Assembly: GCA_020205615.1 (NCBI GenBank)
Contig: CM035166.1
Coordinates: forward strand, 87,969,043-88,033,042
Direction of reading: 5' to 3'
From: Panax quinquefolius
Lineage: Eukaryota > Streptophyta > Magnoliopsida > Apiales > Araliaceae
Length of the DNA: 64,000 nt
The stretch's first letter is position 1, and each line of letters opens with the position of its first letter. The notes below the pieces were generated by a model. The model saw only the letters and a list, made by a program, of their open reading frames with translations. It had not been told where the DNA came from and made no database searches. Both the position numbers and the translations under genes were made by a program. Shown here in pieces: positions 45,234 through 57,201 of the stretch.

Positions 45234-46878
45234 TCAATGTAAGCGCTCATCTTTGCGATCATAGCCAGTGGTAAGGGACCTCACGGCAGTACTATCTGTG
45301 ATGGCTACATCCCGGGCAGATATAGCACTATCCCACTCAACTATCACTGCGTCTCTGGCTGATCTGGCCTCATCCCGCTCAATAACAACGATATCTCTGT
45401 GAGCTAATGCCTCATCTCTCTCTAATAGAGATGCGTCTCTCCCATCAAGGGCAGACCACATCATAGATCGAGCCTGATCTCTCTCAAAAGTCATCAGATG
45501 AAGACTCTGCTCAAAGAAATCTTGTGTCGAAAGTCTTTGAATCAAAACAAAGATTAATCTTGGGAGAATCTAGAGGAAATTCTAGCAACCCAGCAGCGGG
45601 CTCCTCCTCGATGTAGGAATCAATGTCCTCCATGGGCTCTCGTGATCATCTCGACTCGCTTATTCTAAGATCAGAGATCTGCTGCGCAAATGATAAAATC
45701 TCTATCTCCATCCATGCGGAATACTCTGCAGAACAACCTGGATGGCTCACGAAAAAAGCAGCTATCTCCTGCTGATCCCAACAAGCGTACACACGGGATC
45801 GGTCCTCTGCTCAGAGATATCGAGAAGCTAAACGCTGACCTATCTCCCCCTCGAAAGGATGAAAATCCTAAAACTAGTCAAACTACGATATCACGGCCAG
45901 TGGGTGATAAGTAATCACGCCCCTCAAACCAGCCAGAGGGAGATAGTCCATGCCCGGAGCATGAGTAATAAAGATATACGATGAGCTAAGCCCCGAACAC
46001 GGCAATATGCTGAACGAATCTCTGATATCTGCTAAAAATGTGGACCAAGACAGAGCATCTATACACTCTGATGGCTGAAAGGAGTATGACATGGCTACAT
46101 CATGGGTAAACCAATACCCATGACGTCTAAGAGTGCCAATCGGTCTCAAGTGTGACATAAACTACACATATAGCATGACCGAGCTACCCGTAAACACTCT
46201 TGTCGGATAAGTGCAGCAGTAGGATGCTGACCGCAGGGTCTCTGCTATAATCATAGGTATAATGGTGCGACCCTCCCTGAGAGCTCTCACCGCTATGATG
46301 ACACCAATGTCTATCTCATCCATGTATCGTGGCATATAGACATACGACAGTACGCATAACAGCAATACATCAACCCTGGCCAAACGCCAATGATCCTCCG
46401 ATGCGGTGAAATCCCCGGAATGTCTTGACTAGCTATCCTCAGAGCCAAATCTGTCATACAAAAAATGCTGGGATATCACGTGGCCAGACGTCAGCTCATC
46501 CTGTACCACTCTGCGCCATAATCTAGTGAGAGTCATGAATCGTCTACTCATGTCTCCCAAAGCCATATGCACGCAATGTCTGTCTAATGGTAGCATCGTC
46601 AATCGTGTATACTCCTCCAGAGTAGGAGTCAACTCATGGGTCCTGAATCGAAAGACCTGCCTATCCGGTACCCAATGCTCTAGCATCCCGTCCACAAACC
46701 CTGCGGGAACCTGAAACATCAATAAGGTCGTGGTATGCTGCAGCAAATGATCTACAGTCACCCTGTCTAGTGGTGACATGCTATCATACCACGATGGCAT
46801 ACCCAATGCCACCAATGACGGTGGGGTATGATCTATATGGCTAACTGTCGAAGAAGAGATCTGTGTGGACCGTGTCAT
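45234..46878 (-). pseudogene. Antisense gene 2 of element B: DUF7745-like protein
   Basis: ATG at 46876-46878, with the first 149 codons open (46429-46878): MPSWYDSMSPLDRVTVDHLL, LLMFQVPAGFVDGMLEHWVP...FRFRTHELTPTLEEYTRLTMLPLD. This fits the DUF7745 pattern (WW..L...D......YG.I..LL..KV....L.AL...WDP....F.F...EL.PTLEEY..LL). After a stop, 46162-46383 reads RVDVLLLCVLSYVYMPRYMDEIDIGVI...IIPMIIAETLRSASYC, also typical. MSHLRPIGTLRRHGYWF (46158 down) follows, then an acidic MEDIDSYIEEEP patch, and a C-terminal coiled coil of ERDEA/ARD repeats (45234-45545: LLERDEALAHRDIVVIERDE). The role is unknown. Leaky in-frame stops are few, so this is the less decayed of the two copies. Confidence 0.65.
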
Positions 46879-47084
46879 AAGACTATCCAGGGGTCAATGC
46901 CGAATATCTCTGGACATACATACAAATGCATAACATGATACATATATAGCAGATAATAGATGGCAATATGGTATAGGGAATGGAAAAACTGTGTATACAT
47001 TCCTAAGTATATCAACATCTAATACATCATCTCTGTACAGCTACAAATACAAGGAAATGGGGCACAGACGCCCTACTACTAACA

Positions 47085-47170
47085 GAGGCCTATCAAAAGA
47101 TATAGCAAGAATGGGGTACAGCTACCCAATATCTAATAGAGGCCTATCAAAAGATATAACGAGAATACAC
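47085..47170 (-). repeat. 54-bp tandem duplication (element B)
   Basis: GAGGCCTATCAAAAGATATA occurs at about 47085 and 47139, period 54. It is the same duplication as at 17731/17785 in A. It lies between the end of antisense gene 1 and the start of antisense gene 2. Confidence 0.6.
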
Positions 47171-47188
47171 ATCAGAAAAAGACCATGG

Positions 47189-49037
47189 TGAAAGTAGTAT
47201 GCACACAAGCCAATAATGTTTGATGATAAAGCATATACTTTGTAACAATCTTATTCATTTATTAATAAAAAGTATTAATTTATTAAAGGCTTTTAATTAT
47301 CTACATGATGCTGTTTTATAATATGTGATAAACCCATAGTTTTAAGCAATGCTTTTAGAATAATGATGATGATCATTCTAATGAGATCTAAATTCTTAGA
47401 AAGCTCAAAACTAAAATAGTTCCCAATCGTTGGATTACTAAATTGGGGATTAGTGAATCCGGATAGATTGGTACATACGTCGCTTTCTCATTGGATGAGG
47501 ATGATTGATCTCATGATCATTTGTGTGGAGACACTAAAGTAAGTATGTAGGTGCTTATTAGAGAATAAGTTCTTTGAGCATTGGCTCGCTAAGGAATACC
47601 TAATGGAGTTTTACTTACCGTCCAATAGGAATTCTCGTAGTGATAGTAGTCTAGTGATCCTTGGACTTGAGATCATCATAGTATCTTGTGTATGATGAGT
47701 TATACTTTGACTTATTCCTTAAGACCCTTAGGGTATATTAAAGGGTATGCTTGGGTATAATAAGTTTTACATGGAGATAATGTATGATCAATAAAAAATC
47801 TACCACTTCTATTAAAAAAGAGAAATGTCCTATGTGATTCGATAAATGACAACCCGGTAGTCCTTGGTTATGAATGTAATGAAATTAGAAAGGAGTTTCT
47901 AATTTGCATTATTTGGAGTTGTGCATTTAAGAGTCGAAATATATATAATTAAATAAAATAAGACTTGTGGTAATTCCATGTCTTATATTTAATTGGGACA
48001 TTGTATGGTGGAAGGATTGAATTGCACGGTAACTATTTACTCAAAGGTTCTTTAATGATTAATGTTGAAATCTATATTATCCGGAAAGTCGTTGATCGCT
48101 AGAGGAGGCTTATCCCTATTGTAGAATAAATATTATTTATTTAAATAAATTAATTGTTTAATTTATTTATTTTAATAAGATTAGAATTGTTCTAATTGAT
48201 TTATTCACAACCGTTTAATATGGAAAACCTAAAGGGTCACACCATAAAAGGAAGAATAATTATTTAAGAAGTTAATGGCATAATCGTAATAATATGTTAA
48301 GTATATTTAATTTAATCTATGGTGATAGAATAAATTAAATAGCTTAATATTTATTATTTAATATTTTAGAAATATTAAATATAAATTAATAAGAGGAGTC
48401 TTATTAATATTATTACAATTATTATTATTTTAATTTCTAAAAGAGTTTAGGAATTAATTTAATATAAGTACTTTCTCATTTATTCCTAATGGGATTAGGA
48501 GGGGAAATTAATTAAAGGAGTTTAATTAATTATCCCTAATAAGATTAGGAGCCCATTTAATTAAAAGAGTTTAATTAAATAATACCTTATTTTCATAGGT
48601 TACTTGATATCTATATAAGAAGAGTCTTATATCGGATATCAAATATACGTTATTCCAAGAGTTGGAGAGTACGCGCTTTTTCTATAGAGATAGAAAAAAA
48701 TAGGGTTTAGCCAACCACCTATTTTCTTGAATCTTTATTATTCCTTGGTGGATCACCTCTAGAGGCCAAACACTTGGGTGGCTAACGTTGATCAAAGGAA
48801 GGAACCAAACCCGGTGGATTCAAGTTGAACACGAAAAGAATTGGAGGTGAACTTGTACCTGAGGAAGCTCGGATCTTCAAGGGTATGATTCTTGTTCTTC
48901 AATTTTTCGTTTAATTAATAATTGTGCATAAATGGTGATCCGGGTTTATGGTTTGTAAAATTTTAAAACTCTGATTTTTACACGTTTCCGCTTATTTATG
49001 CAATTTGATTGCGTTCTTGAATATTACAAACCTAACA
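47189..49037. mobile_element. Solo LTR, 1849 bp, target duplication CATGG
   Basis: TGAAAGTAGTATGC...TACAAACCTAACA, TG...CA, flanked by CATGG at 47184-47188 and 49038-49042. Removing the insert plus one CATGG restores the sequence seen in element A (17690-17735). No PBS, PPT or coding sequence is present, so it is a solo LTR left by LTR-LTR recombination. The AT-rich body with TTAATTAA-type words and the CTAACA end suggest a copia family, but this is a guess. A TATA-like CTATATAAG is near 48611. Confidence 0.85.
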
Positions 49038-49378
49038 CATGGTGTCGATGTCCATATCATTAATTCTGTCCACCTGATATAACTCATCCTGAGTCACTGG
49101 ATCTCTATCAACATGGATGTCAGGCCTATATAGAGGAGGATCTGTGCCGGCAAAACCAAATGAGTCATCTGAGGGGCCAGCGCCTGAGCTGGAAGGATCA
49201 AATGAAGCCGTCTCTGCCGGATCTCTGCCCAAATGCCGGATAAATATATGTGCATGGTCCAACTGCCGGGTCAAACTATCAATCTGTGTCATATGAGTCA
49301 GATCTCGGACACAAGTTATCCAATCCGTCATCATCGCGGATCCTGGAACCATATCCCCCATAAACTATGTGGCGCGGG

Positions 49379-51859
49379 TGTAAGACCCCAACTTATTATA
49401 AATAAAATCGAATTTCCCCTAATTATTATTGTGAATAATAAGGTGTTAAATTGATATACTGTTTTGGTTATGGGTGAAATGTGCAAATTTTGCAAAATAA
49501 GCAAGTGGTTATAAAATAATCATTGTTGTCGGGGAATATTCGTTTGATCGTGGAATATTCTTGTTGTCGGGGAATATTCATACGACGACGCAGTCATTTG
49601 TGGGCCCCATAACAGGATAACTGTCGGATGAAGAAAACGACAAGTTTGAGTTTTTATAAATAACGGCATAGTTGTTACCGTTAACACTGTTGGAATACCC
49701 GGTGGTTAACATACAGTAATATGCGTGGTTGCATAGTAGCACGCGATTTTGCACAGTATCGCTGAATTATTGATTCTTACGTAAGAAGGCACTACTCAAT
49801 AATTGTTACAGTAATTACTGTTCAATATTTTATTTTTTATTGATTCAATAATTGCTACGTTAATATTTTATATTATTGTTGTTTCAATAATTATCACTGC
49901 ACAGTATTTCCCATTATCAGATCAATAATTCATATTATTTGAATAATATTATTAGATAGCATTATTGGCAATGTCTAGAAAGTTTCACAAGGAGAGGTTT
50001 GGTCACCTAATTAATTGGCGCCAAGAAGGAGAAATTCTTATTTGAAAACCCCCTCTTTCCTGGGAACGGCCTGGTTGTCATAATTGTGATTCTGTAATAC
50101 TATTTGTGAATAATTAATTATTGATTTATATGATAAGAAAATATTTATTTTATGTGGATATAAATGATGGATATATTTATTTTTATGTGGATAAAAATGA
50201 AGGAATTAATGCTGAGGTGTTTTATCAGTATTTTGTCGGTGTGGTGTATTAAAAATCATCCGTTTATGAATTTCGGATATTTTATATTTGGAATTTAGAA
50301 AAACTCAAAGCTACAAAGTTGTAGAGAATTCGATTTTGTGTGAAATGGACATAAAATTCGTATTTTTCTGATAAACATGCTATTTTCTATGAATTACTGA
50401 AGTTTCAGAAAATAAAATAATTTTTATTAAATTATAGGTGGGGCCCACTTTTTGGTTGGTGTTGAATGCAAATGGGCTGCTGAAAATTTTTAGAATTGGT
50501 GGATTCAAGGATGGCATGCGTAGGAATAATAAGAAAGAAATAATATATTTTATTATTTTAGTCTCCTATGGCGTTCTACCATTTTCCTATAAATAGACGC
50601 TTATGTTAGAATTGAAAATCACACCAGAAACAAGTTTTCTTTCTCTAGATTATCGAGCGTATTTTTGTGAGTATTTTGATACTTTGAGAGTTCTTTATTC
50701 AAAGGCAAGTTTCATCAAGACTATATCCCAAATTTGATAAGTAACGGTTATTTTGAGGTAAGGGATGTTATTTTCTTCGTAAATGATATTATTTCTTTCG
50801 ATATCATCATGCCAAAATATTGGTCTGAACTTTTTATCAAATTTGGAACTTTTTGTGTCGGGGTTACTATTCACGTATACGACACTATTCACGAATCTGA
50901 GACTATTCATAAAAAATGAAATTTTCTCCTTTTTGTCCAAGATGTCTATTATGGTTACTATCTTTGATTGTATCCATGTTTTGATCTTTATTCTTGAATT
51001 TTGCTTCAAAATTTGTTATTATGGAGTATTATTGATTTTGGATAAACTGTTATACGAATCCCTACTATTTGTCCTTCCGTCTCACCTGGATTCGCTTTTC
51101 TTTAAAATATTTTTCATCATCCTCGGTCCTAAATGATGATATTATCGAATATCTTTGGCCCTGTAGTGCAAAAGATGAATGATTAATGATGAATATCTTT
51201 GGCCTCAGAGTGCAAAAGATGAAGCAGTGTTGAGATGAATATGACCAATTGGTGATATTTAATGAAAATCTTTGGCCTGTAGTGCAAAAGATGAATAATT
51301 GATTAAAGATGTATATTTATTGTTGTTACAGGGATAAAATATTGATGATGGACTTTTAAATCTTAGAAGATAGTAGAACTCATTCTCTACTTGACTCTTC
51401 TAATGGATTGTTGTTTCACTGCAAGTTGATCTAAAACTTGTTGTCTATTATATTTTATCAGATTTTTCCCTGTTGAAAACTAATGATAATTTGTTGTATA
51501 TTATCTTAGTCATAATATTCCTTACTAGGCTAGTTGAGCTCACCCTTTTTCCTTTTTGTTCCATTTTTCTTCTCAGGAGGTGAGAACATAGCAGGATCTA
51601 GCAATGGGGTATGAAGTTATGGTTCTAGAAAGATGTTTTAGCGCCCTCACTATTTTTCGTAAAATAGTGTTTGAATAATTGTAATGAGGACTTATTTGAG
51701 TGTGGATATTGTCTAGAAGACAATATTTGTATTTAAACTCACAGTATGTGTTGTCGTATTTTGCACGACAATTGTATTATTGAATTTGTAGTTTGCTTTA
51801 TGTACCATGTATTTTGCGACTCAGAATGGGTGTTGTATACCTATTTTGGAGGTGTCACA
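49379..51859 (+). mobile_element. Solo LTR, chromovirus (Tekay/Del-like), 2481 bp, target duplication GCGGG
   Basis: TGTAAGACCCCAAC...TTTTGGAGGTGTCACA. Start and end are typical of Tekay/Del LTRs. Perfect 5-bp duplication GCGGG at 49374-49378 and 51860-51864. Element A keeps the unbroken target at about 17345-17370. It contains the TATA box (50587), TACTATTCACG / GACACTATTCACG / GAGACTATTCAT words (50865-50910) and three imperfect ATCTTTGGCCTGTAGTGCAAAAGATG units (51150-51300). The ORFs of about 100-117 codons inside are not recognisable proteins. Confidence 0.85.
50587..50596 (+). promoter_or_regulatory. TATA box of chromovirus-like solo LTR
   Basis: CTATAAATAG preceded by a pyrimidine-rich TCTACCATTTTC. 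The same context occurs at 31779 in the older relic of this family. Confidence 0.45.
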
Positions 51860-53490
51860 GCGGGACTGGACTCCGATAGTACGAGGGAACCCCCAACGCT
51901 CGAACGTCTCCTGAGTGCAAGGACCCTCTGATAATGTAAAGTCGTCGAACCCCAACAATGGGATATCAGTGACGGGTGACTGTTATACAGGCCAATAATG
52001 CCTGGCAGGAGGCAAGATCGGCATACGAATCTCCTCTATGCTGCTCCTAATAACACGCTCTCCTAAATAGAGCTCCCAGCCTCCATCTCTGAAGAGAGGA
52101 ACTCTCCTGGTGGAAATCACGTACTCGACTCCAGTCGGGTATCCATCCTCAAAGCCGATGGTCAAGTGTTCCCTGAATAGGAATCCATGTGATGGTATCA
52201 CTATCAACAACTCCACCGTGATATGGCGGTGAGTGAAGCCCTCACCTGAGGGACCTCCTAAGAAATGAAATGATGCTATCGTCGTCCCCTCGTGGATAGG
52301 TATCTAAACCTAACACACTCACGGGACGCAAGCATGGGAGCCTCTCATAGGCCCAAAACTGCCAACACAATGGCAAAACATCTGCTATCAGTAAACACTC
52401 TCAACCTATAAATGAGAAATGACAAGAGAAATACTCACCAGCAGAAATGGATAAAAGCCTAGCCAAGCCTCAGTCAAACCCTGTGAACGCATACGCATGC
52501 CACGGAGGAAATAGGCAAAGGTGTAGGAACCCCAATCATACTCTCCAATACGGTCCACATGACATGTGGCGCTGATCAAAGCGAAAGAAATCGTAGAAGA
52601 GTTATCTGCTATGAAGCAGCCTCTAATGATCATCAGGAACAATCACCGCAGAATGCGATCCCTGATCCTGACATCAGCAGACATGGGCTCACTCAAAAGC
52701 CCGCCAGAGCATATACGCCAAAAGGACTCGAACGGACAATCTCGCCTTTGAAGCGCCCACGGAACTCCTAACAAGGATCCGAGGCAAGAGGGGTAATATT
52801 CGCCATGCAAGGCAATCGCCCTCCAAACTCCATACCTACCACGAAAAATCGCTAATCCATTTGGCATCATCATCACCGCAATCCAAAGCCAGATGGAGTG
52901 ACTAAGTCTGGTGAAACCATCACTCAGACAATGCCCTGAGGTAACCCCAGGGACAATGACGGGGAAGGATGGAGAAGAATGCCCCAAATCCCCAATCATG
53001 CACTACAGCTCTGTAATCAGGATGAAGAGCCTGATACATGGAATATATACTAAACCAATTCCCTCGAGGCTGTGTGAAGCTAGGAACCAGCATGAAATGC
53101 AGATCAAACATCAGAACCCTTTAATCCTCATCAATAGGAAAGAAGGAAGATCAAAGTCTAACGCCATACCTCGTTAGTATGCAAGTACATCGATGGATGT
53201 CTGTTCAAATCACCCAGAAACTCTGGGTTTGCCACCTAAATAAAAGGTAACTCCCTACGGGGGACATGTGCAGCAGGAGCGGGATCCTCAATCGGAATAT
53301 CCGCATCCTCATCCTCCACACCTGGCATGTCTGCCCGGACTGGACGAATCACGGCCTCCACCAATCGAAGAGGCTGTTTCACAGAACGGGGACGAGGCAC
53401 TTCAGAAGCCCTCCTTCGTACACCAGAAGTGGTCCTACGAGAACTACTCGGCTGATCCGGATCCATGATATCTGGACAACAAGACTCCAA

Positions 53491-55316
53491 ATCAGCTCAG
53501 AAAGGGTATGGTATTTCCTTACCTAGAGCTTTCTAAAATTCATTTTATGACTATATGCATGCATGCATTTACTTTAACATATAATAGAGTTAATATGCAT
53601 GACTACACAATGCCTATATTTAAAAAAACTTTGCCATAGTACCCTTTGAAAATAGGACTATCCACATGCACATAGGCATATCTAGGTGGCCATTCAGTAG
53701 CACACCTGCCCCAAAGTCATATACATAATATATGCATTAAAAATCAAAATCATCCATGCATAAGGTTAACCTCAACATCAGGAGTACTTTGCCTTTCTAC
53801 CTTTGCTCATTGGACCTCAAACAGGACAAAAAATAGCAGAAAAAGGTGCCAATTTCAATCGCGTCTCAAAAGTCAAATTTTTCACATCATTATGTTCAGC
53901 ATGGTTTAATACTAACATTTACTATGTTGAATATTTTTTAGCAAGTCATTTGTGCATACATAATCACTATTATGTGTTTAGATGCATTTAATGCTATAAC
54001 ACAAAATCCAATTAATAAAAATTGGAAAAAATACATGCATACGTTACTAGGATAGTGTAGAACACTTGTACGGTGACAGAATTTGCCGAAAATAGCCCGA
54101 ACTCAGCAGATCTGAAGAAGGCTCACGGATTTCTCTTCGCGTGACAAGTTGAAAATGACTTGTGAGACCAACCTGCTGGATTATATCATCCACGATCGGC
54201 CGCAGGCTCATCTGCAGCTGCAACAGGTGTACCTGTGGCACCCCTATGTGGGCCCCACCCATCCGGCTCAGTCCAGTTTGAGTTGCAAAAAAGTTCTTGC
54301 AGACTAGAAAGGTCAAATCGGGAATTAAAACACCACGCGATTGAGCAAAATAGCATACAATCCTGGTCTTCTCAAATGAAATGTTGAGTCTGTACATCGC
54401 TCATTGGCAGTCACCCGAACACGAGGTATACTCTGCCAATGATTTCATTTGTTATAAATCACATCCGGCAATACCTCATACAGGTCCAATGCCACCAACT
54501 CTGGATCAATGAAATCCCCGACGGGGATTACAACTTAGATCCCCGACGGGGGTTACAACGTGAAGCCCCGGCAGGGGATTATAATGTACATTCAAGCCGT
54601 TGACACATATATCAACGAAGGTCAAGTAGACTTGATGTTATCTCAATTGATAGCGATTAAACTTATCAGAGCTCTAGAGCTATTCGAGGATTTCATGCTT
54701 GATTCCTCATATTCCCCAGCGGATCCCCGACGGGGGTCACAACGCAATGCTCCATTGATTCACATGTCAGCGAAGGTCAAGCAGCCTTGACAGTATATCC
54801 CAAAGGATTTTTCATCCGTCGATTCACATGTCTGTGAAGTACAAGTCAACGACGGTCAGGCATCCCTGACAGCATTTGCTATTGCAGTAAATCCAACAGA
54901 ATATTGACATGTTCTGGCGATACCAACCAGGAAAGGTCAACGTTATCAAAGAGGATCGATGATGGAATATGTTATTCACATCCTCAAAAAGATCAAGCTT
55001 TATCCCCATAGATCTCTTACACATAAGAGGTACATCTTCAGGATCAAGTCGTTATCAAGGACATAGGAATTTGGTGATAACTCCAACATCAACATCCTAA
55101 CAGATTCGGATTACACATCAAATCTGGTCATCATTGCCAATCCCTAGTTGAAGCAACAGGGAGCTTGCAATCATCCCCAGCATGTTGGGCTACAACCCCG
55201 TACACATGCATCATACATTTGTATCATGTTGCTACATATGGTACTATGTTTGTCTTGTTGCGTTTCAAGTGTCTAGGATTCTTTATCCTACCCATACATC
55301 GCCATGCATGAGTATG
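53491..55316. other. Spacer between antisense gene 1 and PPT (element B)
   Basis: Non-coding. It corresponds to A 13693-15750 in reverse complement. The part nearest the gene (53530-53930) is AT-rich and highly conserved with A, and is the likely site of an antisense promoter. The rest has the GC-rich minisatellite (54510-54590) and a conserved AAGATCAAGCTTTATCCCCA segment near 54988. Confidence 0.5.
54510..54590. repeat. GC-rich hairpin minisatellite
   Basis: Three tandem units of about 26 bp: ATCCCCGACGGGGATTACAAC, ATCCCCGACGGGGGTTACAA, AGCCCCGGCAGGGGATTATAA, with a further unit at 54724 (GATCCCCGACGGGGGTCACAA). Each holds the stem CCCCG-ACG-GGGG. Decayed copies occur in A at about 14320-14720. 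Confidence 0.65.
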
Positions 55317-55331
55317 ATAAAGAGGGGCATC
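55317..55331 (+). other. Polypurine tract of Tat element B
   Basis: ATAAAGAGGGGCATC immediately before TGTAGACACTCG of the 3' LTR. Identical to the PPT of A. Confidence 0.8.
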
Positions 55332-56251
55332 TGTAGACACTCGAAATTTTTCAGACTCATCATCATCGACATTGCAGGAGGACAGATTCATCTTTTAAGA
55401 AGGAACCCTGAAAGATAATCCATATCCATACTGGATATTACCGGAAGTTCAGCATCAACCCCGGAGCCCACTCAAGGAGTAACAATTCCAACCCCGGATA
55501 TAACCACAAGGCGTGCAGATCCAATACCAGAACACACACCAGAGAAGACCGATTAATCTCGGAGATAACCCCGAGGTATCCAGTCTCAGTCCCAACCATG
55601 GGAATAGCCACCAACCTTGGTGGTAACCCCAAGGAAAGCAGTTTCGGCGATAACCCCGGAAGTGCTTGTTTCAAATGCGACTAGCTTCAATCTCAGCACT
55701 CACAATGAGATACTCTGTACCAACCCAGAGATAACATCGGGAGGACAGGCACACCTCAAAGATGACACTGAGGACCTTCAATAATTGCAGCAGTCCAATC
55801 TCAGCGAAGCACTGAGCAACGTCTGCTTTATCAGCCCAAACCGGCGATAACACCAGTGAGGGGCAACATCGTCATCTCGCCAACACGAAGCCATGCCACG
55901 TCGTCTTAAAATTTCATACACATCTTTATGCAATGATGTCCCACAAGAATCAAGGATAACCAATCCCGAGTGACTATTGTGCGGGGTAACGGATGGAATT
56001 TGAAGCTTGAAGATCGGAGGGCATCGTCCCATCTTCAATGACTTCGTACAAACTCTAATCCTATACCATTGTACAACTCTTGACAATGGCGGTCCAAAAT
56101 AGCTCATGTATACCTCAATTGGATGCCCAGATTGCATTTCTGAAAGTTCGAGCGGACATTACAATGCCCTAGTACACGTATTACTAGACGACTCGACCCG
56201 AGAAACCCGGGCCCACCCGGGTTACCTCAAGTACACCTGCGGCTCCACCCT

Positions 56252-56261
56252 CTATAAATAG
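56252..56261 (+). promoter_or_regulatory. TATA box of element B 3' LTR
   Basis: CTATAAATAG in CCCTCTATAAATAGAGGG, a palindromic context conserved in all Tat LTRs here. In this 3' copy it would read out into the flanking chromovirus-like relic. Confidence 0.5.
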
Positions 56262-56569
56262 AGGGCTTGGGGTGGCTATTTTGCAAGAGAAAATGGCGAG
56301 GAAGCCCTGCCCAATTTGCTCTGCACTCACCCCATACAGTGTACTTTCTCATTTTAAACACATGTGAGCTCATATATAGCCTCTTTTGTACCTACAAAAG
56401 CCAGTGTTTACCCACTTTAAAGATATAGAAGTCTTCTTTGGCAGCCCAATGTAAGCCTTCTCACACACTTTAGAGTCTTTCTCTTCATCTCTGCACACAC
56501 CCTTCTTCACGTTGAGAGTCGTGTTGCGTGCGTTTGCCCAGATTTTGGTCCGTGATTTTATTTCTGTTT

Positions 56570-56570
56570 G

Positions 56571-56602
<32 letters not shown>

Positions 56603-56679
56603 TATATATATATTGACTAATATTATCGAGTTATGCCTCGATTGAGCCTGAACTTGATGCGATGCGTTTGCTTACTTTA

Positions 56680-56727
<48 letters not shown>

Positions 56728-56856
56728 CGTGTGTGGGACTACATTCGATGAGCCCGAATTTTACATCCAGTGCGTTTATTCGCTTTTATATATATACTTA
56801 TATATATGAACTGTTGTCAAACTATGTTCGATGAGCCCGGATTTTACATCGTTTAT

Positions 56857-56930
<74 letters not shown>
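56570..56930. repeat. (TA)n microsatellites in the 3' LTR of B
   Basis: TA tracts at about 56571-56612, 56683-56726 and 56862-56929, interrupted by LTR phrases such as TCGATGAGCCCGAATTTTAC. Confidence 0.8.
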
Positions 56931-57118
56931 GGAGAGGCTCTAAAGCTTAACCTTAAAAAGCTTAACTAAAGACAAACCATCGTCTTTTGGTGTACATGGC
57001 GACAGTTAGGCACATGCTTAAAGATTACATGGCTATGGCGGCGGATGAGACGAACTGTCGCCATAGACACCAAAGACGACAGTTGATCTTTGGTTCGATC
57101 TTTAAGGTTTTTTAGAGA

Positions 57119-57120
<2 letters not shown>
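56931..57120. mobile_element. MITE-like hairpin element 1, 190 bp
   Basis: Sits inside a (TA)n tract. The ends are imperfect inverted repeats of about 60 bp (GGAGAGGCTCTAAAGCTTAA... against AAGTCTCTAAAAAACCTTAA... read from the other end, meeting at TCGTCTTTTGGTGT / TCGTCTTTGGTGT). A second inner pair is ATGGCGACAGTT / AACTGTCGCCAT. It is absent from the 5' LTR of B and from both LTRs of A, so it arrived after element B inserted. The TA target suits a Tc1/mariner- or PIF-type MITE. The superfamily is not established. Confidence 0.6.

Positions 57121-57199
<79 letters not shown>
57121..57199. repeat. (TA)39 microsatellite
   Basis: An uninterrupted TA run separating the two hairpin elements. 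It explains a spurious Tyr-Ile repeat ORF across it. Confidence 0.9.

Positions 57200-57201
<2 letters not shown>

Larger units (their letters stand above)
49038..53490 (-). pseudogene. Antisense gene 1 of element B: PMD-like protein, split by a solo LTR
   Basis: Opposite to gag-pol, reading from 53490 leftwards. The likely start is the ATG at 53464-53466 (MDPDQPSSSRRTTSGVRRRASEVPRPRS, basic and Ser/Pro-rich), with an in-frame ATG at 53488-53490. Then an acidic VEDEDADIPIEDP, and after frameshifts the PMD-like core VPSFTQPRGNWFSIYSMYQALHPDYRAVVHDWGFGAFFSILPRHCPWGYLRALSE (53111-52920), a HGEY.P block (about 52800), and RVIGEYDWGSYTFAYFLRGMRM (about 52560-52480). The solo LTR at 49379-51859 interrupts the gene. 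The remaining 3' part (49361-49038) has IDSLTRQLDHAHIFIRHLGRDP and DPPLYRPDIHVDRDPVTQDELYQVDRI, and its last codons lie beyond the second solo LTR (about 47090-47188). The length without insertion is about 2.1 kb. PMD identity is from the GFG.F and ERW core only. Confidence 0.6.

Noticed and set aside
50695..51136. ORFs of 104 and 117 codons inside the solo LTR
   Set aside because: AT-rich LTR sequence with overlapping frames on both strands and no recognisable motif. The related relic at 31628-32562 does not keep the frames.
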